From an uncultured Prevotella sp. (lineage in GTDB: Bacteria; Bacteroidota; Bacteroidia; Bacteroidales; Bacteroidaceae): a stretch of DNA of 64,000 bases. The notes below the pieces were generated by a model. It saw nothing but the letters and a program-made list of their open reading frames with translations. It ran no database searches and was not told the origin of the DNA. Positions 34,704-42,699 of the stretch are shown piece after piece (position 1 is the stretch's first letter; every line of letters starts with the position of its first letter). Where the stretch lies: contig CAMVOS010000005.1 of the NCBI GenBank assembly GCA_947169185.1, positions 1 to 64,000 on the forward strand. Direction: 5' to 3'. The position numbers were made by a program, and so were the translations under genes.

Positions 34704-37409
34704 ATGAAAAAATTATTTACTTTAGCAATGTTGGCACTGCTAACTACAGTGACAGCAAGCGCACAAAGCACTTTACGTAAGACATGGGACTTCCGCAATG
34801 GCTTTAGTGCAATGACTGTGAACGCCTTGAAAGGTGACCAGGAAGAGTTTGGCGACAACAAGTATTGGCGCAACTATGAAAGCGACGCCACGAAGGCTGA
34901 CGAACAGCACTTCTGGTGTGCCAGCAAGGAGGCCAAGAATGCCGATGGCTATGCCTGCACACATAATGGTGGACAGGAGAAAGTTATCAGTGAACTTGAA
35001 GGCCTGACTTTAGGATTCACAGCTGCCAAGAAATTTGTCATCACCTACAACGGCGCAACCTCTCCCAACGAGTTTGAGTCGGAAGACGGTCCTGCTATTG
35101 GCGAACCTATCCCTCACGGCAACAGCTACATTTGGCTAAATGGTAAGAAAGAAACTATCAAATTTAAGGCTGAAGTAGGACAGACCATTAAGATCGGTGT
35201 GGAGTCACATGCGGTCAACAAGTCTAAACTTGGCGAGGCTCGTGGTATTTCACTGACAGCCAATGGTGGTAGCCTTGAACTTGTAAAAGGCAAACCCGTA
35301 CCAACCTACTATACAGAATGTGAATGGAATTTGACGGGAGATGCCGGTTCTGTTGCTGAGCTGACTATTCAGTCGACCAATGGTTGCCATATCTACTATA
35401 TTATTGTAGGCGATGGTGACGATCCTAATGCCAATAAGACCAAAGTATCATATATTACCGCTGGCGATGCTACCGCAGAACCTGCTTATCAAGCTTTAAC
35501 TGCCAACGAAAATCTTGCCGTATCAGCCATTGATGCCGCTTCGATTACCGTAGACGCGCTGAAGGCAAACACCATCACAGTTATCAGTCCTTCCCTGCCA
35601 GCAGATAATCCAGCTGTCGCCATCTTGAAGGAAGCATTGTCATATACACCAATTCTGAATCTGAATGCAAATCTCTATTCTGCATGGGGATTCGGTGAAG
35701 CTTTTGATGGTGAACCTATTGCTGTTATCAAGAATCTGAAAAGTGAATTATTTAGCAGTTTTGTTGTTGATGAAGATTATATCTTGACGGACGATATTCC
35801 CTGTTTGACATTTAATGCAACAAAGGCTTCAGGTGTACAATTCTCCGAAAACAGCATCTTTGCTAAAGACGATACTTTGGCATGCAACTATGATGAAACC
35901 GCTATCATGATTCATACCCACAACCTCTATCATAATGCATATATCTATATTCCTCAGGAAGCTGTAGCAAATGCTAAGCTATTAGCTAATGTCATTGATG
36001 CTTTGAAGGGTTCAAAGAGTGAAATCACTCAGGCTCCTGCTCCAAAGATTAATCTTGAATATAAGGATCAAAAGACCAATATCTCTATGGCTATGGCTTC
36101 AAGCAGTCTGCCAATGCCACATATTTATTATACGCTGGATGGTTCTGATCCTACTATTGAGAGCACAGAATACACGGAACCTCTGACAGTTACCAGCGAG
36201 ACCACTGTCAAGGCTGTGGCTATTGCTGAAGGCTACCTGCTGAGTGAGGTGAAAGAGGTCAAGGCTGAGATTTTCTCACAGCCTGCCACACCTAGCATTG
36301 CTGCTGAATACAATGATGGTGCTACCAGTGTTACTTTGAACTGCGCTACAGAAAACACGGCAATCTGGTATAACTTCTCTGAGAGTAATGATACCACTAA
36401 GTCAATGAAGTATACTGAGCCTATCCTCATTAAGGCTCCTGCTGACTTGACAGCTTTCTCAGTTGTTAATGGCCAGGTATTCTCTGACCTGGCTACACAG
36501 CGTATTGTGGTGAAGAATGCTGTTGTTCGTCAAGATCAACTTGGCGTATTCGACGCTAATGCCGCTGACTGGCAGGAGGGTGGCAGTGCCGGCACCGTCT
36601 ACTACTTCTCTTGGGGTAAGAATGGACGCAGCATCTATGATACGACTGCTGAGCCTATCGGAACGAAGGAAGATCCAGAGACAGGAGATGTTACCAATAT
36701 CTATCCTGAACATCCATACGAATACTATGTGCCTGCTACTGAAGGAAATATTTGGGAGGTCAAGTCTAAGGGGCAGGTCATGATTTGGCAGAGCATCTCT
36801 GTTGGTACTGATTTTGGTAATGGAGAAGGATACAATCCTGAGACTTCTGGTGATATCCTTACTTATGCAAAAGCAACTAATAATGACATTCAGTTTGGTG
36901 GTAAGACCAGCGGTGAACCTTGCACAGGTGCCATTCAGTCGACCAAGAAATTTACGGGTCCGTTCGATATCGTTTCCATCGTGGGTACTGCTGCCGGTGG
37001 CGACAACGTAGGACGCATGCAGCTTCAGGTGTCTACTGACAGCCTGACTTGGGAGAACCTCGGCGATGAGCTGACCACTTCAAAGGTGAAGCGTCTGTGG
37101 AAGACCTATACAACCAGCTACAATGGCACTGACGAGGTATATGTTCGTATGACTCAGGCTGGTGGTGGATCCAGCGTTCAGATCTACAATATATACATTC
37201 TGTGTGAAGGTGAGGCTTCTTTGACGCTGAAGCAGCAATACGATGCCGAATGGAAAGAATTCGTTGCTGGTATTGAGACTGTGAACCGTCAGGGCAACAA
37301 GACCATGAAGGCTGTTTACAACCTCAACGGTATGCGCCAGAATGGTTTGCAGCGTGGTCTGAACATTGTGATTATGGAAGATGGCTCCGTGAAAAAGGTT
37401 ATCAAATAA
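34704..37409 (+). CDS. Large secreted protein with chitobiase-type C-terminal-like module, function unknown
   Basis: 901 aa from the ATG at 34704 (signal peptide MKKLFTLAMLALLTTVTASA); the in-frame ATG at 34632 would start inside the promoter. Residues about 25-255 form a beta-rich lectin-like domain. Around residues 450-540 lie two copies of the chitobiase/hexosaminidase C-terminal type domain (PHIYYTLDGSDPTIEST, then a second like unit with AIWYNFSESNDT). A beta domain with GGKTSGEPCTGAIQSTKKF follows. The tail MKAVYNLNGMRQNGLQRGLNIVIMEDGSVKKVIK resembles a type IX sorting domain. No catalytic site recognised; a glycan-binding or scaffolding role is inferred from context only. Confidence 0.68.
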   Translation: MKKLFTLAMLALLTTVTASAQSTLRKTWDFRNGFSAMTVNALKGDQEEFGDNKYWRNYESDATKADEQHFWCASKEAKNADGYACTHNGGQEKVISELEGLTLGFTAAKKFVITYNGATSPNEFESEDGPAIGEPIPHGNSYIWLNGKKETIKFKAEVGQTIKIGVESHAVNKSKLGEARGISLTANGGSLELVKGKPVPTYYTECEWNLTGDAGSVAELTIQSTNGCHIYYIIVGDGDDPNANKTKVSYITAGDATAEPAYQALTANENLAVSAIDAASITVDALKANTITVISPSLPADNPAVAILKEALSYTPILNLNANLYSAWGFGEAFDGEPIAVIKNLKSELFSSFVVDEDYILTDDIPCLTFNATKASGVQFSENSIFAKDDTLACNYDETAIMIHTHNLYHNAYIYIPQEAVANAKLLANVIDALKGSKSEITQAPAPKINLEYKDQKTNISMAMASSSLPMPHIYYTLDGSDPTIESTEYTEPLTVTSETTVKAVAIAEGYLLSEVKEVKAEIFSQPATPSIAAEYNDGATSVTLNCATENTAIWYNFSESNDTTKSMKYTEPILIKAPADLTAFSVVNGQVFSDLATQRIVVKNAVVRQDQLGVFDANAADWQEGGSAGTVYYFSWGKNGRSIYDTTAEPIGTKEDPETGDVTNIYPEHPYEYYVPATEGNIWEVKSKGQVMIWQSISVGTDFGNGEGYNPETSGDILTYAKATNNDIQFGGKTSGEPCTGAIQSTKKFTGPFDIVSIVGTAAGGDNVGRMQLQVSTDSLTWENLGDELTTSKVKRLWKTYTTSYNGTDEVYVRMTQAGGGSSVQIYNIYILCEGEASLTLKQQYDAEWKEFVAGIETVNRQGNKTMKAVYNLNGMRQNGLQRGLNIVIMEDGSVKKVIK

Positions 37410-37436
37410 GACCTATTAAAACGTTTGAGTTAACTA

Positions 37437-37467
37437 AATCGGCACATCACTTGGTGGTGTGCTGATT
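37437..37467 (+). terminator. Terminator whose loop and arm overlap the next promoter
   Basis: A 14-bp stem (37437-37450 with 37454-37467, two G-T pairs) and a T-run. The 3-nt loop TTG is also the -33 element of the following promoter. Confidence 0.85.
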
Positions 37468-37481
37468 TTTTTGTAATTTTG
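37451..37481 (+). promoter_or_regulatory. Promoter of the third PL11 gene
   Basis: TTG at 37451-37453, 20-bp spacer, TAATTTTG at 37474-37481, 35 nt before the ATG. Confidence 0.75.
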
Positions 37482-37516
37482 CCCCGTGAATATTGATATA
37501 AACAACAAGCTATAAT

Positions 37517-39841
37517 ATGAATAAACTTAGACTCTACATCCTAACAGCATTGGCATCAGTAGCACTTTGCGGCCATGCTCAGGTTACCCCCGTGAGCCAG
37601 ATGGAAAAGCTGGATCGAGGATTGGTGGCTGTTCCCACATCCACTACAGCAAACTTCGTCAGTTGGCGACTGCTTGGTACAGACGACAAAGCCAACACGA
37701 CTTTCGATCTGTTACGCAATGGAACGGTGATAGCATCGAATCTCACCAAGACCAACTATCAGGACACTCAAGGTTCTGCCACCGCCCGATACCAAGTGGT
37801 GACCAAGGTTAATGGTACAGAAACCGAGACCTCTGCTGAGGTTATGCCATGGGGAAAGAAATATCTGTCGCTGAAGCTCGACCGCCCAAAGGGTGGAACT
37901 ATTTCCAAATGGACAAACAGCGACACTTCCGAAGGCCCTACAAGTGCCGCCTACGCCTACTACCCAAATGACATGAGTGTGGGAGATGTGGATGGCGACG
38001 GACAATATGAACTGTTCCTCAAATGGGAATCTACTCACGCTCAGGATAACTCAAGGAGTTTAGGCTACACTGGTAACACGTTCATTGACTGTTACAAGTT
38101 GGACGGCACTCGTCTTTGGCGTCTCGACCTTGGTCCGAACATTCGCGATGGTGCTCACTACACCCAGTTCATGGTCTACGACTTCGATGGTGACGGCAAG
38201 GCTGAGATGATGTGCAAGACGGCTACCGGCTCGAAAGACGGTCAGGGCAACTATGTCAATCAGGCTGCCACCGACGCTACTATCAAAGGGCACGACAACA
38301 CAAAAGATTACCGAAACTCTGGCGGTCATATTCTGCAAGGCCCAGAATACCTCACTGTATTCAACGGACTGACAGGTAAAGCCATTCATACCACCTGGTA
38401 TCTGCCAGGAAGAGCAGGCTCCGGTGATACCAGCACTACGATCGAGCGTGGTGAGCAATTGGGTAAGGTGAGCACCTATCCCAACGGTTTCTGGGGTGAC
38501 AACTATGGCGGACGCTCTGAGCGTTTCCTTGGTGCTGTAGCCTATATCAATGGTGCCGACAAGCCTGCTTGTGGCATCTTCTGCCGTGGTTATTATACCA
38601 AAGCATACGTTTGGGCTGTCAGCTTCGATGGTACCCGTCTGCATACCGAATGGCTGCATTGTTCACCCAGTACCACACAGTGGCTGGTCTATGCATCCAA
38701 ATGGGCCGAGGGACAAGCTGGTCTTACCTATACCGTTGATGGAGACCAACTCAAGCGTATTCCTATCAAGACTGCGACTTCTAACACTGGCGGCGTTAAG
38801 AGCACTGACACCAGTGGCGGCATCGTAGGCAGCAACACGCTCTATGGCAATGGCAACCACAACATGTCTATTGCTGATGTCGACGGTGACGGCTGCGACG
38901 AAATTCTATGGGGTGCAGGTGCCCTGAACAACGATGGCACCCTACTCTACGCCACTGGTTACGGTCATGGCGATGCCATGCACGTAGGAAAGATGATTCC
39001 CGACCGTGAGGGCCTGCAAGTATTCGATGTACATGAGGAGAAACTGACTGCTACGCATGGTTCATGGGATTTACACGATGCACGCACTGGCGAGGTCTTG
39101 TATCATGGCGGCTCTGCTGGTGCTGACAACGGTCGTGGCATGGCTGGCGACCTGACAGGAAAAGATGGTTACGAGTTTTGGTCGAGCGATGTACGAACCC
39201 CGTATTCTGCACTGACAGGCAAGGCCACCAGCATCAAGAACTGCTCCGTCAATTTCCGCATCTACTGGGATGGCTCTTATCAAGACCAACTGCTTGATGG
39301 TTCCTATAAATACACTGATGGCAACTGGGCACAAACCTCTCATGCAGAACCAGCCATCACCAAGTGGAATGGTAGCAGTTTCTCAACGCTTCAGTCGTTC
39401 TACAGCACCACTTACAACAATGCACAGACAGCTAACTACACCAAGGCAACGCCTTGTTTGCAAGCCGACATCTTGGGTGACTGGCGCGAGGAACTCATCA
39501 TGTGGAACAAGAAGGATTCTTCAGAAATTATGATCTTTACCACGTGGACGCCAACCAGCTATGCTGTTCCTACCTTGATGCATGACCATGTCTATCGTAT
39601 GGGCGTAGCCTGGCAGAACACCGCTTATAACCAGCCACCTCACTTAGGATACTATCTGCCTGACTACATCAATGGTAAGATAGAGACTGGTATCAAAGAG
39701 GTAAGAAATAAGATGGAAGAAGGTATCGTTAACGTCTACGACTTGAATGGTCGCCCTGTCAACAGCAACCACAAAGGCCTTGTTATCATGCGAAGCATCA
39801 TGCCTGACGGAAGCATTGTCACCCGCAAGGTCGCCAGGTAA
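37517..39841 (+). CDS. Rhamnogalacturonan lyase, PL11 family (copy 3)
   Basis: 774 aa, signal peptide ending GHAQ. PL11 marks are all present: LDRGLVAVPTSTTANFVSWRLLG, DVDGDGQYELFLKWE, DFDGDGKAEMMCKTA, DVDGDGCDEILWGAGAL, GYGHGDAMHVGKMIPDREGLQVFDVHE and LGDWREELIMWN. It resembles copy 2's catalytic part in its opening (MEKLDRGLVAV). The tail VYDLNGRPVNSNHKGLVIMRSIMPDGSIVTRKVAR is a type IX sorting-like end. It is a separate transcription unit and the last enzyme of the pectin block; the accessory cassette begins right after it. Confidence 0.9.
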   Translation: MNKLRLYILTALASVALCGHAQVTPVSQMEKLDRGLVAVPTSTTANFVSWRLLGTDDKANTTFDLLRNGTVIASNLTKTNYQDTQGSATARYQVVTKVNGTETETSAEVMPWGKKYLSLKLDRPKGGTISKWTNSDTSEGPTSAAYAYYPNDMSVGDVDGDGQYELFLKWESTHAQDNSRSLGYTGNTFIDCYKLDGTRLWRLDLGPNIRDGAHYTQFMVYDFDGDGKAEMMCKTATGSKDGQGNYVNQAATDATIKGHDNTKDYRNSGGHILQGPEYLTVFNGLTGKAIHTTWYLPGRAGSGDTSTTIERGEQLGKVSTYPNGFWGDNYGGRSERFLGAVAYINGADKPACGIFCRGYYTKAYVWAVSFDGTRLHTEWLHCSPSTTQWLVYASKWAEGQAGLTYTVDGDQLKRIPIKTATSNTGGVKSTDTSGGIVGSNTLYGNGNHNMSIADVDGDGCDEILWGAGALNNDGTLLYATGYGHGDAMHVGKMIPDREGLQVFDVHEEKLTATHGSWDLHDARTGEVLYHGGSAGADNGRGMAGDLTGKDGYEFWSSDVRTPYSALTGKATSIKNCSVNFRIYWDGSYQDQLLDGSYKYTDGNWAQTSHAEPAITKWNGSSFSTLQSFYSTTYNNAQTANYTKATPCLQADILGDWREELIMWNKKDSSEIMIFTTWTPTSYAVPTLMHDHVYRMGVAWQNTAYNQPPHLGYYLPDYINGKIETGIKEVRNKMEEGIVNVYDLNGRPVNSNHKGLVIMRSIMPDGSIVTRKVAR

Positions 39842-39912
39842 TTATTTAGTGATTATCCTTCCTTTTTACAGAAAATAGTTGACAAACAAGCCGATTGTTG
39901 AAATATTTTATC

Positions 39913-39956
39913 TATCTTTGCACCGCAATTTGCCGCAGGAGTCGGCAGTTGCGGTG
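39913..39956 (+). promoter_or_regulatory. -7 element followed at once by a hairpin, head of the accessory cassette
   Basis: TATCTTTG at 39913-39920 is followed directly by a stem-loop: CACCGCAA (39921-39928) with TTGCGGTG (39949-39956), inner GCCG with CGGC. The transcript should therefore begin in a hairpin. About 80 nt of leader without other visible signals lead to the ATG at 40037. Confidence 0.6.
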
Positions 39957-40036
39957 TATCTTTTGTAACCATAGCTATATTACTGCATCAGAGCACCGGC
40001 GCCATATTACTCCCAACTCTCAAAAAAATAAAACAG

Positions 40037-40366
40037 ATGAGAGTAATATTGGAACCCGCCGATACGGCAGGACAGGAGAAACTGGCCGAAGCCTTGCAGG
40101 AATGTGGTATGGCTAAGTTAGAACATTGTGATGAACAGGCTGGAGAAGTCAGACAACCGTTTATTATCGGTAAGAGGCTGTGCTTCAATTTCAAACGCAT
40201 CCATAAGAAGGACGTCTATCAGGCTTTTCTGGACATTTATGCACGTGGTGGCGTTGAAATGGAAAATCAGGAACTTATCATGTTCTTGGCTCGACACACC
40301 AACTTGGGCAGTGAGACCAGTATCAAGACGCTTTTCTACCGCTACAAGCAGCATATTCACGTCTGA
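40037..40366 (+). CDS. Unknown 109-aa protein at the head of the accessory cassette
   Basis: A small soluble protein, not recognised. It begins MRVILEPADTAGQEKLAEALQ and ends IKTLFYRYKQHIHV. The middle (IIGKRLCFNFKRIHKKDVYQAFLDIYA) is basic and helical. There is no signal peptide or membrane segment. The later part (HTNLGSETSIKTLFYRYKQ) could be a helical nucleic-acid-binding unit, but this is a guess. It lies 60 bp upstream of the VapE-like gene, which has its own promoter in the gap. It may regulate that promoter, since the gap holds a perfect inverted repeat. Confidence 0.65.
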   Translation: MRVILEPADTAGQEKLAEALQECGMAKLEHCDEQAGEVRQPFIIGKRLCFNFKRIHKKDVYQAFLDIYARGGVEMENQELIMFLARHTNLGSETSIKTLFYRYKQHIHV

Positions 40367-40384
40367 GTTTACAAGAGTTTACAA
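40365..40384 (+). repeat. 10-bp direct repeat before the inverted repeat
   Basis: GAGTTTACAA at 40365-40374 and again at 40375-40384, abutting the inverted repeat that covers the VapE promoter. Confidence 0.7.
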
Positions 40385-40422
40385 GTTACCGATACAACTA
40401 TCAAGGTTTATCGGTAACTTTG
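40383..40422 (+). promoter_or_regulatory. VapE-gene promoter inside a perfect 12-bp inverted repeat
   Basis: AAGTTACCGATA (40383-40394) and TATCGGTAACTT (40409-40420) are perfect inverted repeats 14 bp apart. The right arm contains most of the -7 element TAACTTTG (40415-40422). The ATG is at 40427, 4 nt after the box, so the mRNA is probably leaderless. No -33 TTG is present. This looks like an operator for a dimeric regulator. Confidence 0.65.
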
Positions 40423-40426
40423 CAGC

Positions 40427-41782
40427 ATGGCAAGTAAAACGAAGACGAAAACGAAAAAAGAGGGCGGCGAGCACAAGAAGCCTTGGCAGGAGACATATGC
40501 CACGCCGGAGGAGATCAAGGCGATGCTGGATAGCCGCGTGTCGCTACGGTATAACGAGGTCAGAGGGCGCACAGAGATTCATTGGCGGTCTGCAGGACCG
40601 GTGCTCAGAGAGGATGAGCAGGGCCTGTTGACCATCTTCGGGGGTGACGATGGGGTAACGGACGGCTATACGAATCTGGACGACCGCGACGTCAACACGC
40701 TGTGGACGGCATTGTGTCAGGAGAAGCCCGTCATCAAACAGCACCTCCTGAATGTCATCGAGTCGGACTATGTACCGTCGTACCACCCGTTCCGCTACTA
40801 TCTGGAGCACCTGCCGCCGTGGACGCCGGAGCAGGGCGACCATATCATGGGGCTGTCATTGACCGTGAACGTTAAGGGCGACTCGGACGAGCAGATCCTG
40901 TTCTACCAGTACCTGAAGAAGTGGCTGGTGGGCATGGTTGCGTCGTGGGTCAGTCCGAAGGTGGTGAACAACGTGATGCTCATCCTGATAGGCGAGCAGG
41001 GCACATACAAGACCACGTGGTTTGCCAACCTGCTGCCGCCACAGCTGCGCGACTACTTCTACACGAAGACCGATTCCACCATGCTGTCGAAGGACGACCG
41101 CATCGTGCTGGCGCAATACGGGCTGATGTGCTGGGAGGAGCTGGACTCCATGTTGCCCAAGGAGCTGAACAAGATGAAGGGAACGATGACCATGCCCTCG
41201 ATCAACGAACGTAAGGCCTATGCCCGCTACCACGAGAACCTGCCGCACCTGGCATCGTTCTGTGGTACGGGCAACAACGTGCAGTTCCTGTCGGATGTGA
41301 CAGGGACACGTCGCTGGCTGCCTTTCGAGGTCGACAGCATCGAGTCACCCCTGTCGTCGCCCTTCGACTACGACGGCATCTACAGTCAGGCCTACGCACT
41401 CTACCAGCAGGGATTCCAATACTGGTTCGACAAGCCCGAGATAGAACGCCTGCAGCGACATAACGAACAGTTTGAGACGGTACACTCTGAACTGGAGCTC
41501 ATCGACCTGCACTTCCGCAAACCAGAGGGCGACGAGCCCAGACAACTGATTTCGGCAACGATGGCGCTGCAGATGATTGGCGCCAACATCGCCCAGTCGC
41601 TAAGCAAGGAGAGGATAGGCCAGGCCTTCAAACAGCTGGGCTTCGAGTACCGCCGTAAGACGGCTCAACGTGGCTACATCGCCGTGCACCGCAACGACAT
41701 GGAGCGGGAGCAGTATCGCCGCAGACTGGCAGAAGAAAACGCTACTTCAGCTATGACAGATGACAGCATGACACCCGAATAA
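40427..41782 (+). CDS. VapE/VirE-like P-loop ATPase
   Basis: 451 aa, cytoplasmic. The N terminus is Lys-rich (MASKTKTKTKKEGG), followed by SLRYNEVRGRTEIHW, then the P-loop domain of the virulence-associated E family: Walker A-like GEQGTYKTTW near residue 192, LMCWEELDSM as a Walker B-type segment near 232, and FCGTGNNVQFLSDVTGTRRWLPFEVD around 284-308. Relatives occur as phage/satellite replication helicases or primase partners. At 451 aa it is the helicase part without a primase domain. A strong terminator follows immediately. It implies a DNA-processing role for the cassette. Confidence 0.8.
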   Translation: MASKTKTKTKKEGGEHKKPWQETYATPEEIKAMLDSRVSLRYNEVRGRTEIHWRSAGPVLREDEQGLLTIFGGDDGVTDGYTNLDDRDVNTLWTALCQEKPVIKQHLLNVIESDYVPSYHPFRYYLEHLPPWTPEQGDHIMGLSLTVNVKGDSDEQILFYQYLKKWLVGMVASWVSPKVVNNVMLILIGEQGTYKTTWFANLLPPQLRDYFYTKTDSTMLSKDDRIVLAQYGLMCWEELDSMLPKELNKMKGTMTMPSINERKAYARYHENLPHLASFCGTGNNVQFLSDVTGTRRWLPFEVDSIESPLSSPFDYDGIYSQAYALYQQGFQYWFDKPEIERLQRHNEQFETVHSELELIDLHFRKPEGDEPRQLISATMALQMIGANIAQSLSKERIGQAFKQLGFEYRRKTAQRGYIAVHRNDMEREQYRRRLAEENATSAMTDDSMTPE

Positions 41783-41784
41783 CG

Positions 41785-41830
41785 AAAGTCCTCGCGTACC
41801 GCGCACGCCTATGCGGTACGCGAGGACTTT
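41785..41830 (+). terminator. Strong terminator after the VapE-like gene
   Basis: A perfect 18-bp stem (41785-41802 with 41813-41830) with a 10-nt loop, followed by ACAATTTTT. It starts 2 bp after the stop codon. Confidence 0.9.
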
Positions 41831-41885
41831 ACAATTTTTACCGTCATAGTGTCATGAAGAAGGGACTATATTTTTATCTTTTTTT

Positions 41886-41916
41886 TTGGAACTTTGGAAA
41901 ATAGTTTGTACCTTTG
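41886..41916 (+). promoter_or_regulatory. Leaderless promoter of the small membrane-protein pair
   Basis: TTG at 41886-41888, 20-bp spacer, TACCTTTG at 41909-41916; ATG at 41921, again only 4 nt after the box (TTTG-CGGC-ATG), as for the VapE gene. Confidence 0.78.
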
Positions 41917-41920
41917 CGGC

Positions 41921-42139
41921 ATGGTGGAGCAAGAAATGAAACGAGAAATGGGAAAATGGCTAATGGACGTGGCTAAGTACATGTTCACGGCCTTGCTAAT
42001 TTCTACTATCTTTGCAGATATGGAAGAGCCCATTGTTATATATATTGCAGTCGTTGCAGCATTTATTCTTCTCTTTTGGGGATGGACATTGTACGGAAGT
42101 AGTTTTGGTAATACAAATAAAAGAAAGGACAAACGATGA
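41921..42139 (+). CDS. Small two-helix membrane protein (DUF6722-like)
   Basis: 72 aa. After an amphipathic start (MVEQEMKREMGKWLMDVAKY) there are two membrane segments, about 20-33 (YMFTALLISTIFAD) and 38-58 (IVIYIAVVAAFILLFWGW), and a basic tail ending KRKDKR. It resembles small DUF6722-type Bacteroidales membrane proteins; I recognise the pattern but cannot confirm the family. The ATG at 41921 is set by the promoter; an in-frame ATG at 41894 falls inside the promoter. Its stop overlaps the next start by ATGA, so the two are likely made together. Confidence 0.7.
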   Translation: MVEQEMKREMGKWLMDVAKYMFTALLISTIFADMEEPIVIYIAVVAAFILLFWGWTLYGSSFGNTNKRKDKR

Positions 42140-42243
42140 ATACAATTCTTATTTCAGGCTTGTTGGTTGTTTTTGCTACAGTAGTAGGTCTTTACTACAT
42201 GTATCAAGATAAACACCAGAGTTATAAAGGGACTATCGAATAG
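42136..42243 (+). CDS. 35-aa single-helix membrane peptide
   Basis: Starts in the ATGA overlap with the preceding gene. One membrane helix (ILISGLLVVFATVVGLYYMY) and a short charged tail (QDKHQSYKGTIE). A terminator follows 22 bp later, which supports a real two-gene unit. The overlap, size and clean membrane profile argue for translation. Function unknown; a holin-like or membrane-partner role is possible but unsupported by homology. Confidence 0.62.
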   Translation: MNTILISGLLVVFATVVGLYYMYQDKHQSYKGTIE

Positions 42244-42265
42244 AAAGCTAAATCAAAAATGTAAT

Positions 42266-42303
42266 AATAAACGCCGCTTATTTTGCGATAAGCGGCGTTT
42301 ATT
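42266..42303. terminator. Bidirectional terminator
   Basis: A 15-bp perfect stem (42266-42280 with 42289-42303) with an 8-nt loop, between the plus-strand peptide pair and the minus-strand DUF4248 gene. Confidence 0.88.
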
Positions 42304-42321
42304 TGTCGACAGACCGTAGAG

Positions 42322-42525
42322 TCAGGCCGGACGGCCGATGGCATGGAAGATGCGGTCTACCTCGATGGGCAGGAAGGTGCGACGACCAGTAGTGAGTAGT
42401 GGGCTCAATGAGGGATCGTCGGCCATGTAGTCCTTCAGTTTACGCCAGGCGGCACGACCGCAGATGTTTGGGAAGTAGAGCTGTGCCAGCTCCATACGTC
42501 CATAGGTGGGTTTCAGTTCGTTCAT
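42322..42525 (-). CDS. DUF4248-family small protein
   Basis: 67 aa from the ATG at 42525 (MNELKPTYGRMELAQLYFP). The segment RMELAQLYFPNICGRAAWRKLKDYM is characteristic of the DUF4248 proteins often found next to HU and amidase genes in Bacteroidales. It has the feel of a small winged-helix or excisionase-like DNA-binding fold: helix, sharp turn, helix, then TTGRRTFLPIEVDRIF. The longer ATG at 42585 would begin inside the promoter. It is transcribed divergently from the HU gene, whose promoter lies about 80 bp away, so it may regulate it. Confidence 0.72.
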   Translation of the reverse strand: MNELKPTYGRMELAQLYFPNICGRAAWRKLKDYMADDPSLSPLLTTGRRTFLPIEVDRIFHAIGRPA

Positions 42526-42556
42526 TGTGATGATTTTTATTGCTTTTATATAGTCA

Positions 42557-42587
42557 CAAAGGTACGAAAAAAACATGAGAAACACAA
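42557..42587 (-). promoter_or_regulatory. Promoter of the DUF4248 gene
   Basis: On the minus strand: TTG (42585-42587), 20-bp spacer, TACCTTTG (42557-42564), 31 nt before the start codon. Confidence 0.8.
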
Positions 42588-42668
42588 GCTTTTCTAGCGG
42601 AAAATGTGACCATAAGTGACATCATTTTTCCACAAGTTTTTGCAAGTGATATGGCTCACTGAAAAGGC

Positions 42669-42699
42669 TTGCAAAACGCCATCTTTTGTTGTACCTTTG
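42669..42699 (+). promoter_or_regulatory. Promoter of the HU-family gene with long leader
   Basis: TTG at 42669-42671, 20-bp spacer, TACCTTTG at 42692-42699. The HU start is at 42959, giving a leader of about 255 nt. Confidence 0.75.

Noticed and set aside
41886..41888. Start of the 72-aa protein at the upstream ATG 41894
   Set aside because: That ATG lies between the two promoter elements and cannot be on the mRNA from this promoter.
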